64,000 nucleotides of DNA. Source: Chitinolyticbacter meiyuanensis (GTDB taxonomy: Bacteria; Pseudomonadota; Gammaproteobacteria; Burkholderiales; Chitinibacteraceae). Positions 40,269 to 49,424 of the stretch are shown here, in pieces (position 1 is the stretch's first letter; each line of letters opens with the position of its first letter). The DNA is taken from NCBI RefSeq assembly GCF_008033135.1, contig NZ_CP041335.1, forward strand, positions 1,679,925 through 1,743,924, read 5' to 3'. Both the position numbers and the translations under genes were made by a program. Below the pieces are notes generated by a model. The model saw only the letters and a program-made list of their open reading frames with translations. It was not told the origin of the DNA and made no database searches.

Positions 40269-43200
40269 TCAATAGCGCACACTCACTGCGTCGTCGCCAA
40301 ATCCTGTTTTCAGCTGCAGCAGTAGCTCCTCGTGCAGCGTCACCCGCCAGGCATCGGACAGCCGTAGCTGGCATTGGGCATCGGTATTGCGGTATTCGAT
40401 CTCCACCGGGCAGCGGCCACCGACGTAGCCGGACAGCAGTGTCTGCAGCTTGGCGGCATCGGCGTTGCCGTTGAGGTGGATCGCGAGTGCACGGGCAAAC
40501 TGGCTGCGCGCTCCGGCCGCATCCATCACCGCATCCGCAACCACGCGCACGCCGCCGTTGAAGCGGTCTTCGCTGACCTTGCCCAGCACCACCAGCAGCG
40601 TGTCGTCCTTGAGCTTGGTGCGGTGCTCCTCATAAACCTCGGAGAATAGCGAGACCTCGATCTTGCCGTGACCGTCATCGAGCTGGACGAAGGCCATGCG
40701 GCCGCGATCTCCGTTCTTCACCCGGATGCCGGACACGATGCCGGCAAGGTATTGCAGCTCCTTTCTCGGTTCCAGTCGATCAAGCCGGGTCTTTAGGAAG
40801 TTGCGGATGCCCTTGGCGTGCGCATCGAACGGGTGGCCGGAAAGGTAGAAGCCGATGGCGGTCTTCTCTTCCGCGAGCTTGATCTTGTCATCCCAAGGCG
40901 CCGCTTCGATCACCTCTACCGTGGGTACGGCGGCGGCTTCGAACACGTCGAACAGCGATCCCTGGTTGGCGTTGGCCGCTTCGGTCTCGGCCAGCTGCAT
41001 CGCCTGCTCGACATTGGCCATCAGCCGCGCCCGATGGTCGTCGATGGCATCGAACGCACCGCCGCGAATCAGCGCCTCGATCACCCGCTTGTTCACTTCC
41101 TTCTTGTCGGTGCGGCGGCAGAAGTCGTACAGGTCGGCATAGGGACCGTTCGCTTGGCGCTCGGCCACGATCATGTTCACCGCGCTTTCGCCAACGCCCT
41201 TGATGGCTCCGAGCGCATAGCGGATCTCGCGCTTGCCTACCGGCATGAAGCGATAGAAGCTGGCGTTCACGTCCGGCGGCAACAGCTTGAGCCGGTTCTT
41301 TTCGACGCAATCGTCGTAGAACACCTTGAGCTGGTCGGTGTTGTCCAGTTCCGAGCTCATGGTGGCGGCCATGAAGGCGGCGGTGTGGTGCGCCTTCAGC
41401 CAGGCAGTGTGATAGCTGACGACGGCGTAGGCGGCGGTGTGCGACTTGTTGAAGCCGTATTCCGCGAACTTGGTCATCAGGTCGAACAGGTGTTCGGCCA
41501 GCGCAGGATCGTAGCCTTTCTTGGCCGCGCCTTCGGCGATGGTGGCGCGGTGCTTGGCCATCTCCTCGGGCTTTTTCTTGCCCATGGCCCGCCGCAGCAT
41601 ATCGGCGCCACCCAGCGTGTAGCCGCCGATGATCTGCGAGATCTGCATCACCTGTTCCTGGTACACGATCACGCCATAGGTCGGCTCCAGGCACTTTTCC
41701 AAGTCCGGGTGGAAGTAATCCGGTGTCTCCAGGCCCTTCTTGCGGTTGATGAAGGTGTCGACCATGCCGGAACCCAAGGGGCCCGGGCGATAGAGCGCCA
41801 GCACGGCGATGATGTCTTCGAAACGGTCGGGCTGCAGTTTTTCCAGCAGCCGTTTCATACCGTCCGATTCAACCTGGAACACGCCGGTGGTGTTGGCGTC
41901 GCGGAACACCTGGTAGGCGGCTTGATCGTCGAAACCCAGGCTCATCAGGTCCAGGTACTGGCCGGTCTCCTGCTGGATGTACTGCAGCGCCAGCTCGATG
42001 ATGGTGAGGTTGCGCAGGCCCAAGAAGTCGAACTTCACGAGGCCGATCTGCTCGACGTCGTCCTTGTCCAGCATGGAGACCGGCGACGCCTCTGCACCGC
42101 TGGCTTGGTAGACCGGGCAGAAGTCGGTGATCTTGCCCGGCGCAATCAGCACGCCGCCGGCGTGCATGCCGATGTTGCGGGTCAGGCCTTCCAGCTTCTT
42201 GGCGAGCTCCCAGAGCTCCTTCACCTCATCTTCGTTCTGCACCCGCTCAGCGAGCTCGGGCACCATGTCCACCGCGTCATCCAGGCTGTACTGCTTGCCT
42301 GGCGCCGCCGGAATCATCTTGGAGAGGCCGTCGCAGAAGGTGTAGGAGAGGTCGAGCACCCGGCCGACGTCGCGCACCACCGCCTTGGCGGCCATGGTGC
42401 CGAAGGTGGCGATCTGGCTGACTGCCTCGGCGCCGTACTTGTCGCGCACGTATTCGATCACGCGCCAGCGGTTGTCCTGGCAGAAATCGATATCGAAGTC
42501 GGGCATCGATACCCGCTCCGGATTGAGGAAGCGCTCGAACAGCAGCGCGTAGGCGGTGGGGTCGATATCGGTGATACCGAGCGCATAGGCTACCAGCGAG
42601 CCTGCGCCCGAACCCCGGCCGGGACCCACCGGGCAACCATTCTGCTTCCCCCAAATGATGAAGTCCGCCACGATCAGGAAGTAGCCGGGAAAGCCCATCT
42701 GAATGATGGTGTCGGTCTCGAATTTGAGCCGCTCCAGGTAGCGCGGGCGCTCGGCATCGCGCTGGGCCTGGTCTGGATAGAGCTGGGTCAGCCGGGTTTC
42801 CAGGCCTTCCTTGGCCTGGTGCACCAGGAAGTCGTCCAGCGTCATGCCATCCGGCGTGGGGAACAGCGGCAGGTAGTTCTTGCCCAGCAGGATGTTCACG
42901 TTGCAGCGGCGGGCGATCTCCACCGAGTTTTGCAGCGCCTCTGGTAGGTCGGCGAACAGTTCGGCCATTTCGGCCGGGGTTTTGTAGTACTGCTCTTCGG
43001 TGAAGTTGCGCGGCCGGCGTTTGTCGGAGACGACAAAACCTTCGGCGATGCAGACGCGCGCTTCGTGCGCCTTGAAATCGTCACGATCCATGAACTGGAT
43101 TGCGTGGGTGGCAACAGCGGGCAGGTTCAGTTCCGAAGCGAGGTCGAGATGGCCCTGTACGCTGGTCTCGCATTCGGCTTTACCACTGCGTTGCAGCTCC

Positions 43201-43706
43201 AGATAGAAGCTGTCGGGGAATTGCGCGGCCCACCACTGCGCAGCCGAGGTGGCGGCCTCGTAGTTGCCATTGACCAGTGCCTGGCCGATTTCGCCCAGGT
43301 GCGCGCCGGAGAGGCAGATCAGGTCTGCGTTGGACTTGGCGGCCAGCCATTCCTTCTTCAGTTCGCCATAGCCGCGGTACTGGTTGTGCAGGTAGGCGTC
43401 GGTGAGCAACTCGCAGAGGCGGCCATAGCCAGCCCGGTTCTTGGCCATCAGCAGCACGCGGAAGGGCTTGTCGCGATCTTCCTCGTTCTCGATGCGGGCA
43501 TCGATGCCGATGATGGGCTTGATGCCGGCGGCGCGACAGGCCTTGTACTGCTTGACCATGCCAAAGAGGTTCATCAGGTCCGACACACCGAGCGCGGGCT
43601 GGCCGAGCTCGGCGGCACGCTTGACGGCGTCATCAATGCGGACGATGCCGTCGACGACGGAAAATTCGGAATGCAGGCGGAGATGGATAAAGGCGGGCGC
43701 GTTCAT
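40269..43706 (-). CDS. dnaE: DNA polymerase III subunit alpha
   Basis: A 1145-residue replicative polymerase of the DnaE1 type. The N-terminal PHP domain begins FIHLRLHSEFSVVDGIVRID. The catalytic aspartates are in MPDFDIDFCQD, and the tail carries the helix-hairpin-helix, OB-fold and beta-clamp-binding region. It is the single longest gene of the window. It is divergent from a small motility-type peptide gene. Confidence 0.98.
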   Translation of the reverse strand: MNAPAFIHLRLHSEFSVVDGIVRIDDAVKRAAELGQPALGVSDLMNLFGMVKQYKACRAAGIKPIIGIDARIENEEDRDKPFRVLLMAKNRAGYGRLCELLTDAYLHNQYRGYGELKKEWLAAKSNADLICLSGAHLGEIGQALVNGNYEAATSAAQWWAAQFPDSFYLELQRSGKAECETSVQGHLDLASELNLPAVATHAIQFMDRDDFKAHEARVCIAEGFVVSDKRRPRNFTEEQYYKTPAEMAELFADLPEALQNSVEIARRCNVNILLGKNYLPLFPTPDGMTLDDFLVHQAKEGLETRLTQLYPDQAQRDAERPRYLERLKFETDTIIQMGFPGYFLIVADFIIWGKQNGCPVGPGRGSGAGSLVAYALGITDIDPTAYALLFERFLNPERVSMPDFDIDFCQDNRWRVIEYVRDKYGAEAVSQIATFGTMAAKAVVRDVGRVLDLSYTFCDGLSKMIPAAPGKQYSLDDAVDMVPELAERVQNEDEVKELWELAKKLEGLTRNIGMHAGGVLIAPGKITDFCPVYQASGAEASPVSMLDKDDVEQIGLVKFDFLGLRNLTIIELALQYIQQETGQYLDLMSLGFDDQAAYQVFRDANTTGVFQVESDGMKRLLEKLQPDRFEDIIAVLALYRPGPLGSGMVDTFINRKKGLETPDYFHPDLEKCLEPTYGVIVYQEQVMQISQIIGGYTLGGADMLRRAMGKKKPEEMAKHRATIAEGAAKKGYDPALAEHLFDLMTKFAEYGFNKSHTAAYAVVSYHTAWLKAHHTAAFMAATMSSELDNTDQLKVFYDDCVEKNRLKLLPPDVNASFYRFMPVGKREIRYALGAIKGVGESAVNMIVAERQANGPYADLYDFCRRTDKKEVNKRVIEALIRGGAFDAIDDHRARLMANVEQAMQLAETEAANANQGSLFDVFEAAAVPTVEVIEAAPWDDKIKLAEEKTAIGFYLSGHPFDAHAKGIRNFLKTRLDRLEPRKELQYLAGIVSGIRVKNGDRGRMAFVQLDDGHGKIEVSLFSEVYEEHRTKLKDDTLLVVLGKVSEDRFNGGVRVVADAVMDAAGARSQFARALAIHLNGNADAAKLQTLLSGYVGGRCPVEIEYRNTDAQCQLRLSDAWRVTLHEELLLQLKTGFGDDAVSVRY

Positions 43707-43844
43707 CGGCGCATTTTACCGCAGCTGGCCCGACCCGCGCCGGACGTGAGCGCGATCACTGCATGCCTCGCCGATCATCCCGCTACCCTTGTGGTACTTG
43801 CCAACATAGGGGTATGGTAGGGGTGTGTATCAGGAGGTGCTGTT

Positions 43845-44036
43845 ATGGAGTCCATGTCCCTAGTCAATGCCGCGAGCAGCTCGCAGCCGTCCGAGTATGT
43901 CGTGACCAATACGGTGCTGCGCAAAGCGCTGGACATCCAGCAACAGAACGCCCTGTCGTTGCTGGAAGCGCTGCCGCAGCCGGCGGCATACAACAACCCT
44001 GCGAACCTGGGGCAGAACATCGACGTGAAAGCGTGA
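43845..44036 (+). CDS. YjfB-like putative motility peptide
   Basis: A 63-residue protein with the YjfB-family core (VVTNTVLRKALDIQQQNALSL followed by LLEALP), a short helical peptide family annotated as putative motility protein after Bacillus subtilis YjfB. The RBS AGGAGG precedes ATG 43845, and a terminator follows 20 bases after the stop. No flagellar genes are nearby. Confidence 0.72.
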   Translation: MESMSLVNAASSSQPSEYVVTNTVLRKALDIQQQNALSLLEALPQPAAYNNPANLGQNIDVKA

Positions 44037-44056
44037 TGATTCGCCAGTTGCGGAGC

Positions 44057-44080
44057 AAGGCGGCCATGGCCGCCTTTTTT
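44057..44080 (+). terminator. Intrinsic terminator of the YjfB-like gene
   Basis: AAGGCGGCCATGGCCGCCTT is a perfect palindrome followed by Ts, 21 bases after the stop. Confidence 0.85.
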
Positions 44081-44186
44081 ACCGCCTGTCGCCAAAATGC
44101 TGCGGCGCACAATGGGATGCTTGACGCCCGAGGCGAGGCCGTCAAGAATCCGAATTGATGCAATGCACAATCCTTGGAGTCTGACG

Positions 44187-44732
44187 ATGTTCAACACCCA
44201 TCAGTACAACGAAGCCAACCAAGCTGGTCTGGAAAAATCGCTGCGTTTGTCGCAGATCGCACTGAACGGGGTGGAACGCCTCGTCAGCCTGCAGCTGGGC
44301 TTGGCCCGTGAAGTTCTTGCCAATCAAGCTGAAGCCGCCAAGGCGCTATCCGAAGTGAAGGACGTGCAAGGTCTGGTATCGCTGCAAAAGCAGCTGGCGC
44401 AACCGTCGGTCGACAAGGCCCTCGATGCGGCCCGCTCGGTGTTCGACGTGGCCAGCGCTACCCAGCATGAACTCAATCGTCTGGTCGAAGAGCAGGTGCT
44501 CGGTTTCAACAAGACGCTGCTGAGCTCACTCGACAAGGCTGCCGAAGTGGCGCCGGCCGGTTCCGGTGCAGCAGTCGCTGTGTTTCGCAATGCCTTCGAA
44601 ACGGCTGCCAGCACCTACGATGCCGTAGCGCGCAGCACGCAGAAGATTGCCGGTGAACTCACCCAAGCTGCCGTGGCCGGCGCCGAGCAAGCCGCCAAGG
44701 CGGTGGCCCAGCCGAGCAAGGCCGTGGCCTGA
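44187..44732 (+). CDS. Phasin-family protein
   Basis: A 181-residue, all-helical protein of the phasin (PhaP-like) family that coats polyhydroxyalkanoate granules. The Ala/Gln/Leu-rich amphipathic pattern starts MFNTHQYNEANQAGLEKSL, and the C-terminus is AAKAVAQPSKAVA. ATG 44187 has TGGAGT upstream. No pha synthase gene is within the window. A strong terminator follows. Confidence 0.92.
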   Translation: MFNTHQYNEANQAGLEKSLRLSQIALNGVERLVSLQLGLAREVLANQAEAAKALSEVKDVQGLVSLQKQLAQPSVDKALDAARSVFDVASATQHELNRLVEEQVLGFNKTLLSSLDKAAEVAPAGSGAAVAVFRNAFETAASTYDAVARSTQKIAGELTQAAVAGAEQAAKAVAQPSKAVA

Positions 44733-44759
44733 TCGACCCTATCCCCGTTGTTCTGTTGA

Positions 44760-44786
44760 GGGCAGCCTTACCGGCTGCCCTTTTTT
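44760..44786 (+). terminator. Intrinsic terminator of the phasin gene
   Basis: GGGCAGCC pairs with GGCTGCCC around TTACC and is followed by six Ts. The convergent gene on the minus strand ends at 44785. Confidence 0.92.
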
Positions 44787-45372
44787 ACGTCTGGTTTTGC
44801 GGGTAGAGCGTGCTGATGGCGAGTGCGAGGCGGGTTGCCAGTTCGTGCTCGGCGGGCTGCTTGGCCAGATACGCTGCGGCCAGCAGTTGCAACTGATGCT
44901 GGGTATGGCTCGCCAATGCTTGCCAGCTTGCCGGATCAAAATGCGCAGTGCCGTGGGGCCCTCGTTCAGCCAGCCAGGCAACGACCTGCTGCTGTTGCTC
45001 GGCCCACAATGCGTTGGCTGTGCCGATGAAAGCCCCAGCACCATCGCTGCCGACATGCAGCCAGCCAGCCGGAGTGGGTGAAAGGGCATCTAGCCAGGGA
45101 ATGGCGCGCTGCAGCGCACTGGCGTGGCCACCTACGGCCAGCATCCAGCCCAGGCGCTCGGCTGCAGGGTGGTCGAGCATGATGGCGATGTCGACGCTGA
45201 AGGGCGGTGGCTTGGAGCAGGCAATGCCCCCTACATTCAGATGCAGCGCTTCCGCGGCCCAGGGGGAGGGTGGTGTTTCGCCTGACCAGTCTGCCGGGCA
45301 GCCGGCGCGGCTCAGGCGGGCAAGCAAGCGCTCGCGTAGCCCCGTCGGCGCAGTCAGGCAGACGGGGCCCAT
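44785..45372 (-). CDS. Degenerate 6-phosphogluconate-dehydrogenase-like protein
   Basis: A 195-residue protein that was not firmly recognised. Its middle part (MLAVGGHASALQRAIPWLDA, then GWLHVGSDGAGAFIGTANAL) aligns in spirit with the end of the NAD-binding domain and the start of the helical domain of 6-phosphogluconate dehydrogenases, but the catalytic [10 protein letters not shown] is replaced by GTANALWAE. It is therefore either a catalytically dead relative or a fortuitous resemblance. The true gnd lies at 60907-62319. It begins four bases after the fnr stop on the same strand. Confidence 0.45.
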   Translation of the reverse strand: MGPVCLTAPTGLRERLLARLSRAGCPADWSGETPPSPWAAEALHLNVGGIACSKPPPFSVDIAIMLDHPAAERLGWMLAVGGHASALQRAIPWLDALSPTPAGWLHVGSDGAGAFIGTANALWAEQQQQVVAWLAERGPHGTAHFDPASWQALASHTQHQLQLLAAAYLAKQPAEHELATRLALAISTLYPQNQT

Positions 45373-45376
45373 GGCC

Positions 45377-46120
45377 TTAGCCCTGGCAGCTGTTGACCAG
45401 CTGCCGCAGCGAATCGATCTGCACGATCTCGATCAGTCGGTTCTGGACCTTGATGAAGCCTTGATCCTGGAATTTGGAGAGCGTGCGGCTCACTGTTTCC
45501 AGCTTGAGGCCGAGGTAGCTGCCGATTTCCTCGCGCGTCATCCGCAGGTGGAAGCTGGATGATGAATAGCCACGCAGCGCAAACCGTTGCGACAGGTTGA
45601 GCAGGAAGGCGGCGATGCGCTCCTCGGCCTTCATGTTGCCGAGCAGCAGCATCACCCCGTGGTCGCGCACGATTTCGCGGCTCATCACCTTGTACAGATG
45701 GTGTTGCAGCGCCGGCATCTTGCGCGCGAGTTCTTCCATTTCGGTGAACGGTAGCTCGCAGACCTGGCTGTCTTCCAGTGCCACGGCATCGCAGGTGTGG
45801 TGATCGGTGCTGACGGCGTCGAGCCCGATCAGGTCGCCGGTCATGTGAAAGCCGGTAACCTGTTCACGGCCATCCTCGGAGACCACACTGGTCTTGAAGA
45901 AGCCGAGCTTGACCGCGTAGAGCGCCCGGAACGGCTCGCCGCTGCGATAAAGCGCTTCGCCACGCTTGATGGGCCGCCCCTGGGTGACGAGCTCATCCAC
46001 CTGCTTCATCTCGTCGGCGGATAGGCCGATGGGCAGGCAGAGTTCGCGCAGGCTGCAGGTAGAGCAGGCCTGGCGTAAATGCTTGATGCTGATGTCTTGC
46101 ACCGGGATGGTGGAAAGCAT
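45377..46120 (-). CDS. fnr: FNR-type oxygen-sensing transcription regulator
   Basis: A 247-residue Crp/Fnr regulator. Four cysteines that hold the oxygen-labile 4Fe-4S cluster are present: C19, C22 and C28 (CSTCSLRELC) and C110. The recognition helix contains KLETVSRTL, the ETVSR pattern that reads TTGAT half-sites. ATG 46120 gives the usual spacing before the cysteine cluster. It is divergent from hemN, and a perfect FNR box lies between them, which implies autoregulation. Confidence 0.95.
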   Translation of the reverse strand: MLSTIPVQDISIKHLRQACSTCSLRELCLPIGLSADEMKQVDELVTQGRPIKRGEALYRSGEPFRALYAVKLGFFKTSVVSEDGREQVTGFHMTGDLIGLDAVSTDHHTCDAVALEDSQVCELPFTEMEELARKMPALQHHLYKVMSREIVRDHGVMLLLGNMKAEERIAAFLLNLSQRFALRGYSSSSFHLRMTREEIGSYLGLKLETVSRTLSKFQDQGFIKVQNRLIEIVQIDSLRQLVNSCQG

Positions 46121-46177
46121 GGGAATCCCTGGGTTGATGGCCATCCGGCGGTATGCCGTAGGGCGGCTGATTGTGCC

Positions 46178-46191
46178 TTGATCCCGATCAA
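46178..46191. promoter_or_regulatory. Perfect FNR/ANR box between fnr and hemN
   Basis: TTGATCCCGATCAA, an exact TTGAT-N4-ATCAA palindrome, 53 bases before the hemN ATG and 58 bases before the fnr ATG. The regulator encoded next to it has the matching ETVSR recognition helix. Confidence 0.9.
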
Positions 46192-46243
46192 CGAGGTGCC
46201 CCGACACCGCACGTTAAGCTGGTCGACCCTGCAAACAGAACGG

Positions 46244-47653
46244 ATGACCGCGGTGACGCACGCATATGCCGGGCTGCAACAAGCCGAATTCGATCGCGAC
46301 CTGATTGTCCGCTATGACGGCCACGGGCCGCGCTATACCTCCTACCCCACTGCGGATCGTTTCGGACCGCTGCAGGCCGCTGCCTGGCAGCAGGCCGTCA
46401 TTGCGCGCCAGCCGGGATCGGCGACAAAACCGCTTTCATTATATTTCCACCTGCCATTCTGCGACACGATTTGTTACTACTGCGCCTGTAACAAGGTGAT
46501 CACGCGCCGCCGCGATCAGGCCGAGCCCTACCTCGGCTACCTGGAGCACGAGCTGGCCTTGACTGCCGACTTGATCGAGCAGCGGCCCCGAGCGCAGCAG
46601 TTGCACTTGGGAGGCGGTACGCCGACCTTCTTCAGCGATGCGCAGCTGGCCCGGCTGATGGCGGCTGTGCGTCGGCATTTCGAGCTCGATCCAGCAGGCG
46701 AATATGCCATCGAGATCGATCCGCGCAAGGTGGGCGTGCAGACCATGGCTGCGCTTGCGGAGATGGGGTTCAATCGTGTCAGCATCGGCGTGCAGGATTT
46801 CGACCCGGCTGTACAACGCGCAGTGAACCGGGTGCAGGGCGAGGCGGAAACCGCAGCGGTGATCGCCGCCGCGCGTGCCAACGGCTTTCGCTCGATCAGC
46901 CTCGACCTGATCTATGGCCTGCCGCTGCAAACCCGCGAAACCATGGCGCGCACGCTGGAACGCGTGGTCGCGTTGCGCCCGCACCGCATCGCGCTCTACA
47001 ACTACGCGCACCTGCCGGAGCGCTTCCCGCCCCAGCGTCGCATCGATGCCCAGGCGCTGCCGGATGCTACTACCAAGCTCGATATCCTGGCCGACAGCAT
47101 CGCGGCACTGCAGGCCGCAGGCTACGTCTACATCGGCATGGACCACTTCGCGCTGCCAGACGATGATCTCGCCCTCGCGCAGCGGCGCGGCCATCTGCAT
47201 CGCAATTTCCAGGGCTATTCCACCCACGCCGATTGCGACTTGCTGGCCTTTGGCGTATCGGCCATCGGCATGGTGGGCGGCCACTACGCGCAGAACGCCC
47301 GCAAGCTTGACGACTACTACGCCGCACTCGATGCCGGCCAGTTGCCGACGGTGCGTGGCTATGCCATGTCGCGCGACGACCTGTTGCGCCGGGCGGTGAT
47401 CCAGGCGCTGATGTGCCAGTTCCAGTTGTCGTTCGAGTCGTTCGAACCGGCCTACATGATTGATTTTTCGGTGTACTTTGCGGAAGAATTGCGACGCCTG
47501 CAGCTGCTCGAGATCGATGGCCTTGTCGTGCTGCGGCCGGATGGCATCGATGTGACGCCACGTGGCCGCCTGCTGGTGCGGACCATCGCCATGGTCTTCG
47601 ACCGTTTCCTCATCCGCCAGCAACCCATCGTCGCCTATTCCCGCCTGATCTGA
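46244..47653 (+). CDS. hemN: Oxygen-independent coproporphyrinogen III dehydrogenase
   Basis: A 469-residue radical-SAM enzyme that makes protoporphyrinogen IX without oxygen. The cluster motif is HLPFCDTICYYCACNK (C-x3-C-x2-C-x-C), preceded by RYTSYPTADRF, and GGGTPTF follows. The C-terminal HemN domain is complete (length 450-470 is normal). ATG 46244 fits the family start. The FNR box just upstream explains induction under low oxygen. Confidence 0.95.
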   Translation: MTAVTHAYAGLQQAEFDRDLIVRYDGHGPRYTSYPTADRFGPLQAAAWQQAVIARQPGSATKPLSLYFHLPFCDTICYYCACNKVITRRRDQAEPYLGYLEHELALTADLIEQRPRAQQLHLGGGTPTFFSDAQLARLMAAVRRHFELDPAGEYAIEIDPRKVGVQTMAALAEMGFNRVSIGVQDFDPAVQRAVNRVQGEAETAAVIAAARANGFRSISLDLIYGLPLQTRETMARTLERVVALRPHRIALYNYAHLPERFPPQRRIDAQALPDATTKLDILADSIAALQAAGYVYIGMDHFALPDDDLALAQRRGHLHRNFQGYSTHADCDLLAFGVSAIGMVGGHYAQNARKLDDYYAALDAGQLPTVRGYAMSRDDLLRRAVIQALMCQFQLSFESFEPAYMIDFSVYFAEELRRLQLLEIDGLVVLRPDGIDVTPRGRLLVRTIAMVFDRFLIRQQPIVAYSRLI

Positions 47654-47656
47654 TCC

Positions 47657-48316
47657 ATGCTCGACCCCGCCCTGTTTTCGCTGTTCATTGCCGGACTGGT
47701 CGGTGGCGGCCACTGCCTTGGCATGTGTGGTGGGGTGGTCACCGCATTCACTTTGCAGCTGCCACCCGGGCCGCGCTGGCCGTATCTGCTGGGCTTCAAT
47801 GTCGGGCGCCTGCTGGGCTACGGGCTGATCGGGGCGATTGCCGGCGCTGTCGGCAGTATTCCGGGCCTGCTTGCGCTGACGCTGGTGAAGACCGTGCTCT
47901 GGTGGCTGGCCAACCTGTTGCTGATCGTGATGGGCTGCTATATCGCTGGCTGGGCGGCATGGTTCACCCGCCTGGAAAGGCTAGGCGTGCCAGTCTGGGC
48001 GCGGGTGCAACCACTGCTGCGCCGTTTGTTGCCGATCCGATGGTTCTGGCAGGCCCTGGTGGCGGGCGCGCTGTGGGGGTGGCTGCCCTGTGGCTTGGTC
48101 TATACGGCCAGCCTTTCTGCGCTGGCAAGTGGTTCGACAGAAAATGGGATTTTGCTGATGTTGGCCTTTGGGTTGGGCACGCTGCCCAACCTGATGCTGA
48201 TCGGCGCGGCGGCTGGGCGCTTACGGGCTTGGCTTGGCTATCGCTGGCTTCGGTCTATATTGGGTTTGTTGTTGATCGTGGTCGGCGTCTGGCGACTGGT
48301 TGCCGGGCTGCACTAG
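47657..48316 (+). CDS. SafE/DsbD-like membrane protein
   Basis: A 219-residue, six-helix inner-membrane protein. Cysteine-containing segments GGGHCLGMCGG in the first helix and GWLPCGLVYT in the fourth match the DsbD_2/TauE-SafE-like family. Genes of this kind are usually found with hemN, fnr and cbb3-oxidase genes, suggesting a role in copper or redox maturation of respiratory oxidases. It starts three bases after hemN, so it probably shares the FNR-controlled transcript. The name sulfite exporter is a family label only. Confidence 0.8.
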   Translation: MLDPALFSLFIAGLVGGGHCLGMCGGVVTAFTLQLPPGPRWPYLLGFNVGRLLGYGLIGAIAGAVGSIPGLLALTLVKTVLWWLANLLLIVMGCYIAGWAAWFTRLERLGVPVWARVQPLLRRLLPIRWFWQALVAGALWGWLPCGLVYTASLSALASGSTENGILLMLAFGLGTLPNLMLIGAAAGRLRAWLGYRWLRSILGLLLIVVGVWRLVAGLH

Positions 48317-48423
48317 ACCTACTTCCATCGGAAGCCCTATCCACAAAGCGGATGCCATGCTCTAAACTGCTCCGCTAAATTTGCTTACTAACAAGAAACA
48401 GTAGCTTTGGGGAGTGGCGTCGG

Positions 48424-48792
48424 ATGCCTACGCCAATTTTGGTGGTCGACGATTCGGTCATGGCGCGCAAGATGCTGATCAAGGCCTTGCCACCGTCATG
48501 GGATGTTGAAATCACGCAGGCCGGCAACGGCATCGAAGCCTTGGCCGCGTATCGCGCCGGCAAGGCTGAGGTCATGTTCCTGGACCTGACCATGCCCGAG
48601 ATGGACGGCTATACCGTGCTGGAAACGCTGCAGCGCGAAGGGCTCAACAGCTTTGTCGTCGTGGTTTCGGCCGATATCCAGCCCATGGCGCGCGAACGCG
48701 TTCGCCAGCTGGGGGCCGTGGCCTTCGTCAAGAAGCCGGTCGATGCCGCGCAGATCGAAGCGATCTTGCGCGAATACGGCATTTCGCTCTGA
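48424..48792 (+). CDS. CheY-like single-domain response regulator
   Basis: A 122-residue receiver domain. The acidic pair is at 9-10 (VVDDS), the phosphoacceptor at Asp54 (MFLDLTMPEMDG), the switch Ser at 82-83 (VVSAD) and the Lys in FVKKP. It has no output domain, so it must act through partners. A CheC-type phosphatase follows in the same operon 11 bases later, then a PAS-GGDEF cyclase. Confidence 0.93.
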   Translation: MPTPILVVDDSVMARKMLIKALPPSWDVEITQAGNGIEALAAYRAGKAEVMFLDLTMPEMDGYTVLETLQREGLNSFVVVVSADIQPMARERVRQLGAVAFVKKPVDAAQIEAILREYGISL

Positions 48793-48803
48793 CAGCGGGG
48801 ACT

Positions 48804-49424
48804 ATGATGATCGATCATCTGTTGCTCACCCCGGACCAGCGCGACGCGCTGCAGGAAGTCACCAACATCGCCATGGGGCAGGCCGGCTCCCAGCTGGCGC
48901 AGATCCTTGAATCCTTCGTGCAGCTGTCGGTGCCGCGCATCAACATCACCGAATCGGCTGCAATTTCCACCGGCATCGTCCAGCTCGTCGGCACACCGCA
49001 GTCGGTGACTGCGGCGCGCCAAGCCTTCAATGGCACGCTGCGCGGCGAAGCCATGGTCATCTACGACCAGGACGGCTGCCGCGATCTGGCCGACCTGATG
49101 GGCTATGAAGACGCGCTCGATGGCGCGGCGGACCGCGAGCTGCTGCTTGACGTGAGCAATGTGCTGGTCGGCGCCTGCCTCAATGGCATTGCCGAATTGC
49201 TGCAGGCCAAGCTCAGTTTTTCGGCGCCGACCATCATGGCGGAGAACGTCGAGGTCGGGCGGCTGATCAATCCGCAGCAGCTGACCTGGAACTACGCGCT
49301 CCTGGTGGAAGTGCACTTCACGCTCGAGGTGCGCGATTTCACCTGCCACCTGCTGACCCTGATGCCCGAGGAGTCCATCCTCACGCTCAAATCCGCGCTC
49401 GACGCCTTCATGGAAAACTTTTGA
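48804..49424 (+). CDS. CheC-type CheY-P phosphatase
   Basis: A 206-residue CheC/CheX-family protein with two dephosphorylation centres: EVTNIAMGQAG (E-x2-N, Pro 23 residues on) and DVSNVLVGACLNG (D-x2-N, Pro 23 residues on), the second with Asp in place of Glu. It should remove phosphate from the preceding regulator. Its stop overlaps the next start by one base. ATG at 48804 or 48807 are both possible. Confidence 0.88.
   Translation: MMIDHLLLTPDQRDALQEVTNIAMGQAGSQLAQILESFVQLSVPRINITESAAISTGIVQLVGTPQSVTAARQAFNGTLRGEAMVIYDQDGCRDLADLMGYEDALDGAADRELLLDVSNVLVGACLNGIAELLQAKLSFSAPTIMAENVEVGRLINPQQLTWNYALLVEVHFTLEVRDFTCHLLTLMPEESILTLKSALDAFMENF

Noticed and set aside
40818-42947. A 709-codon open frame opposite dnaE
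   Set aside because: It lies entirely antisense to DNA polymerase III alpha; His/Gln/Val-rich translation without domains.
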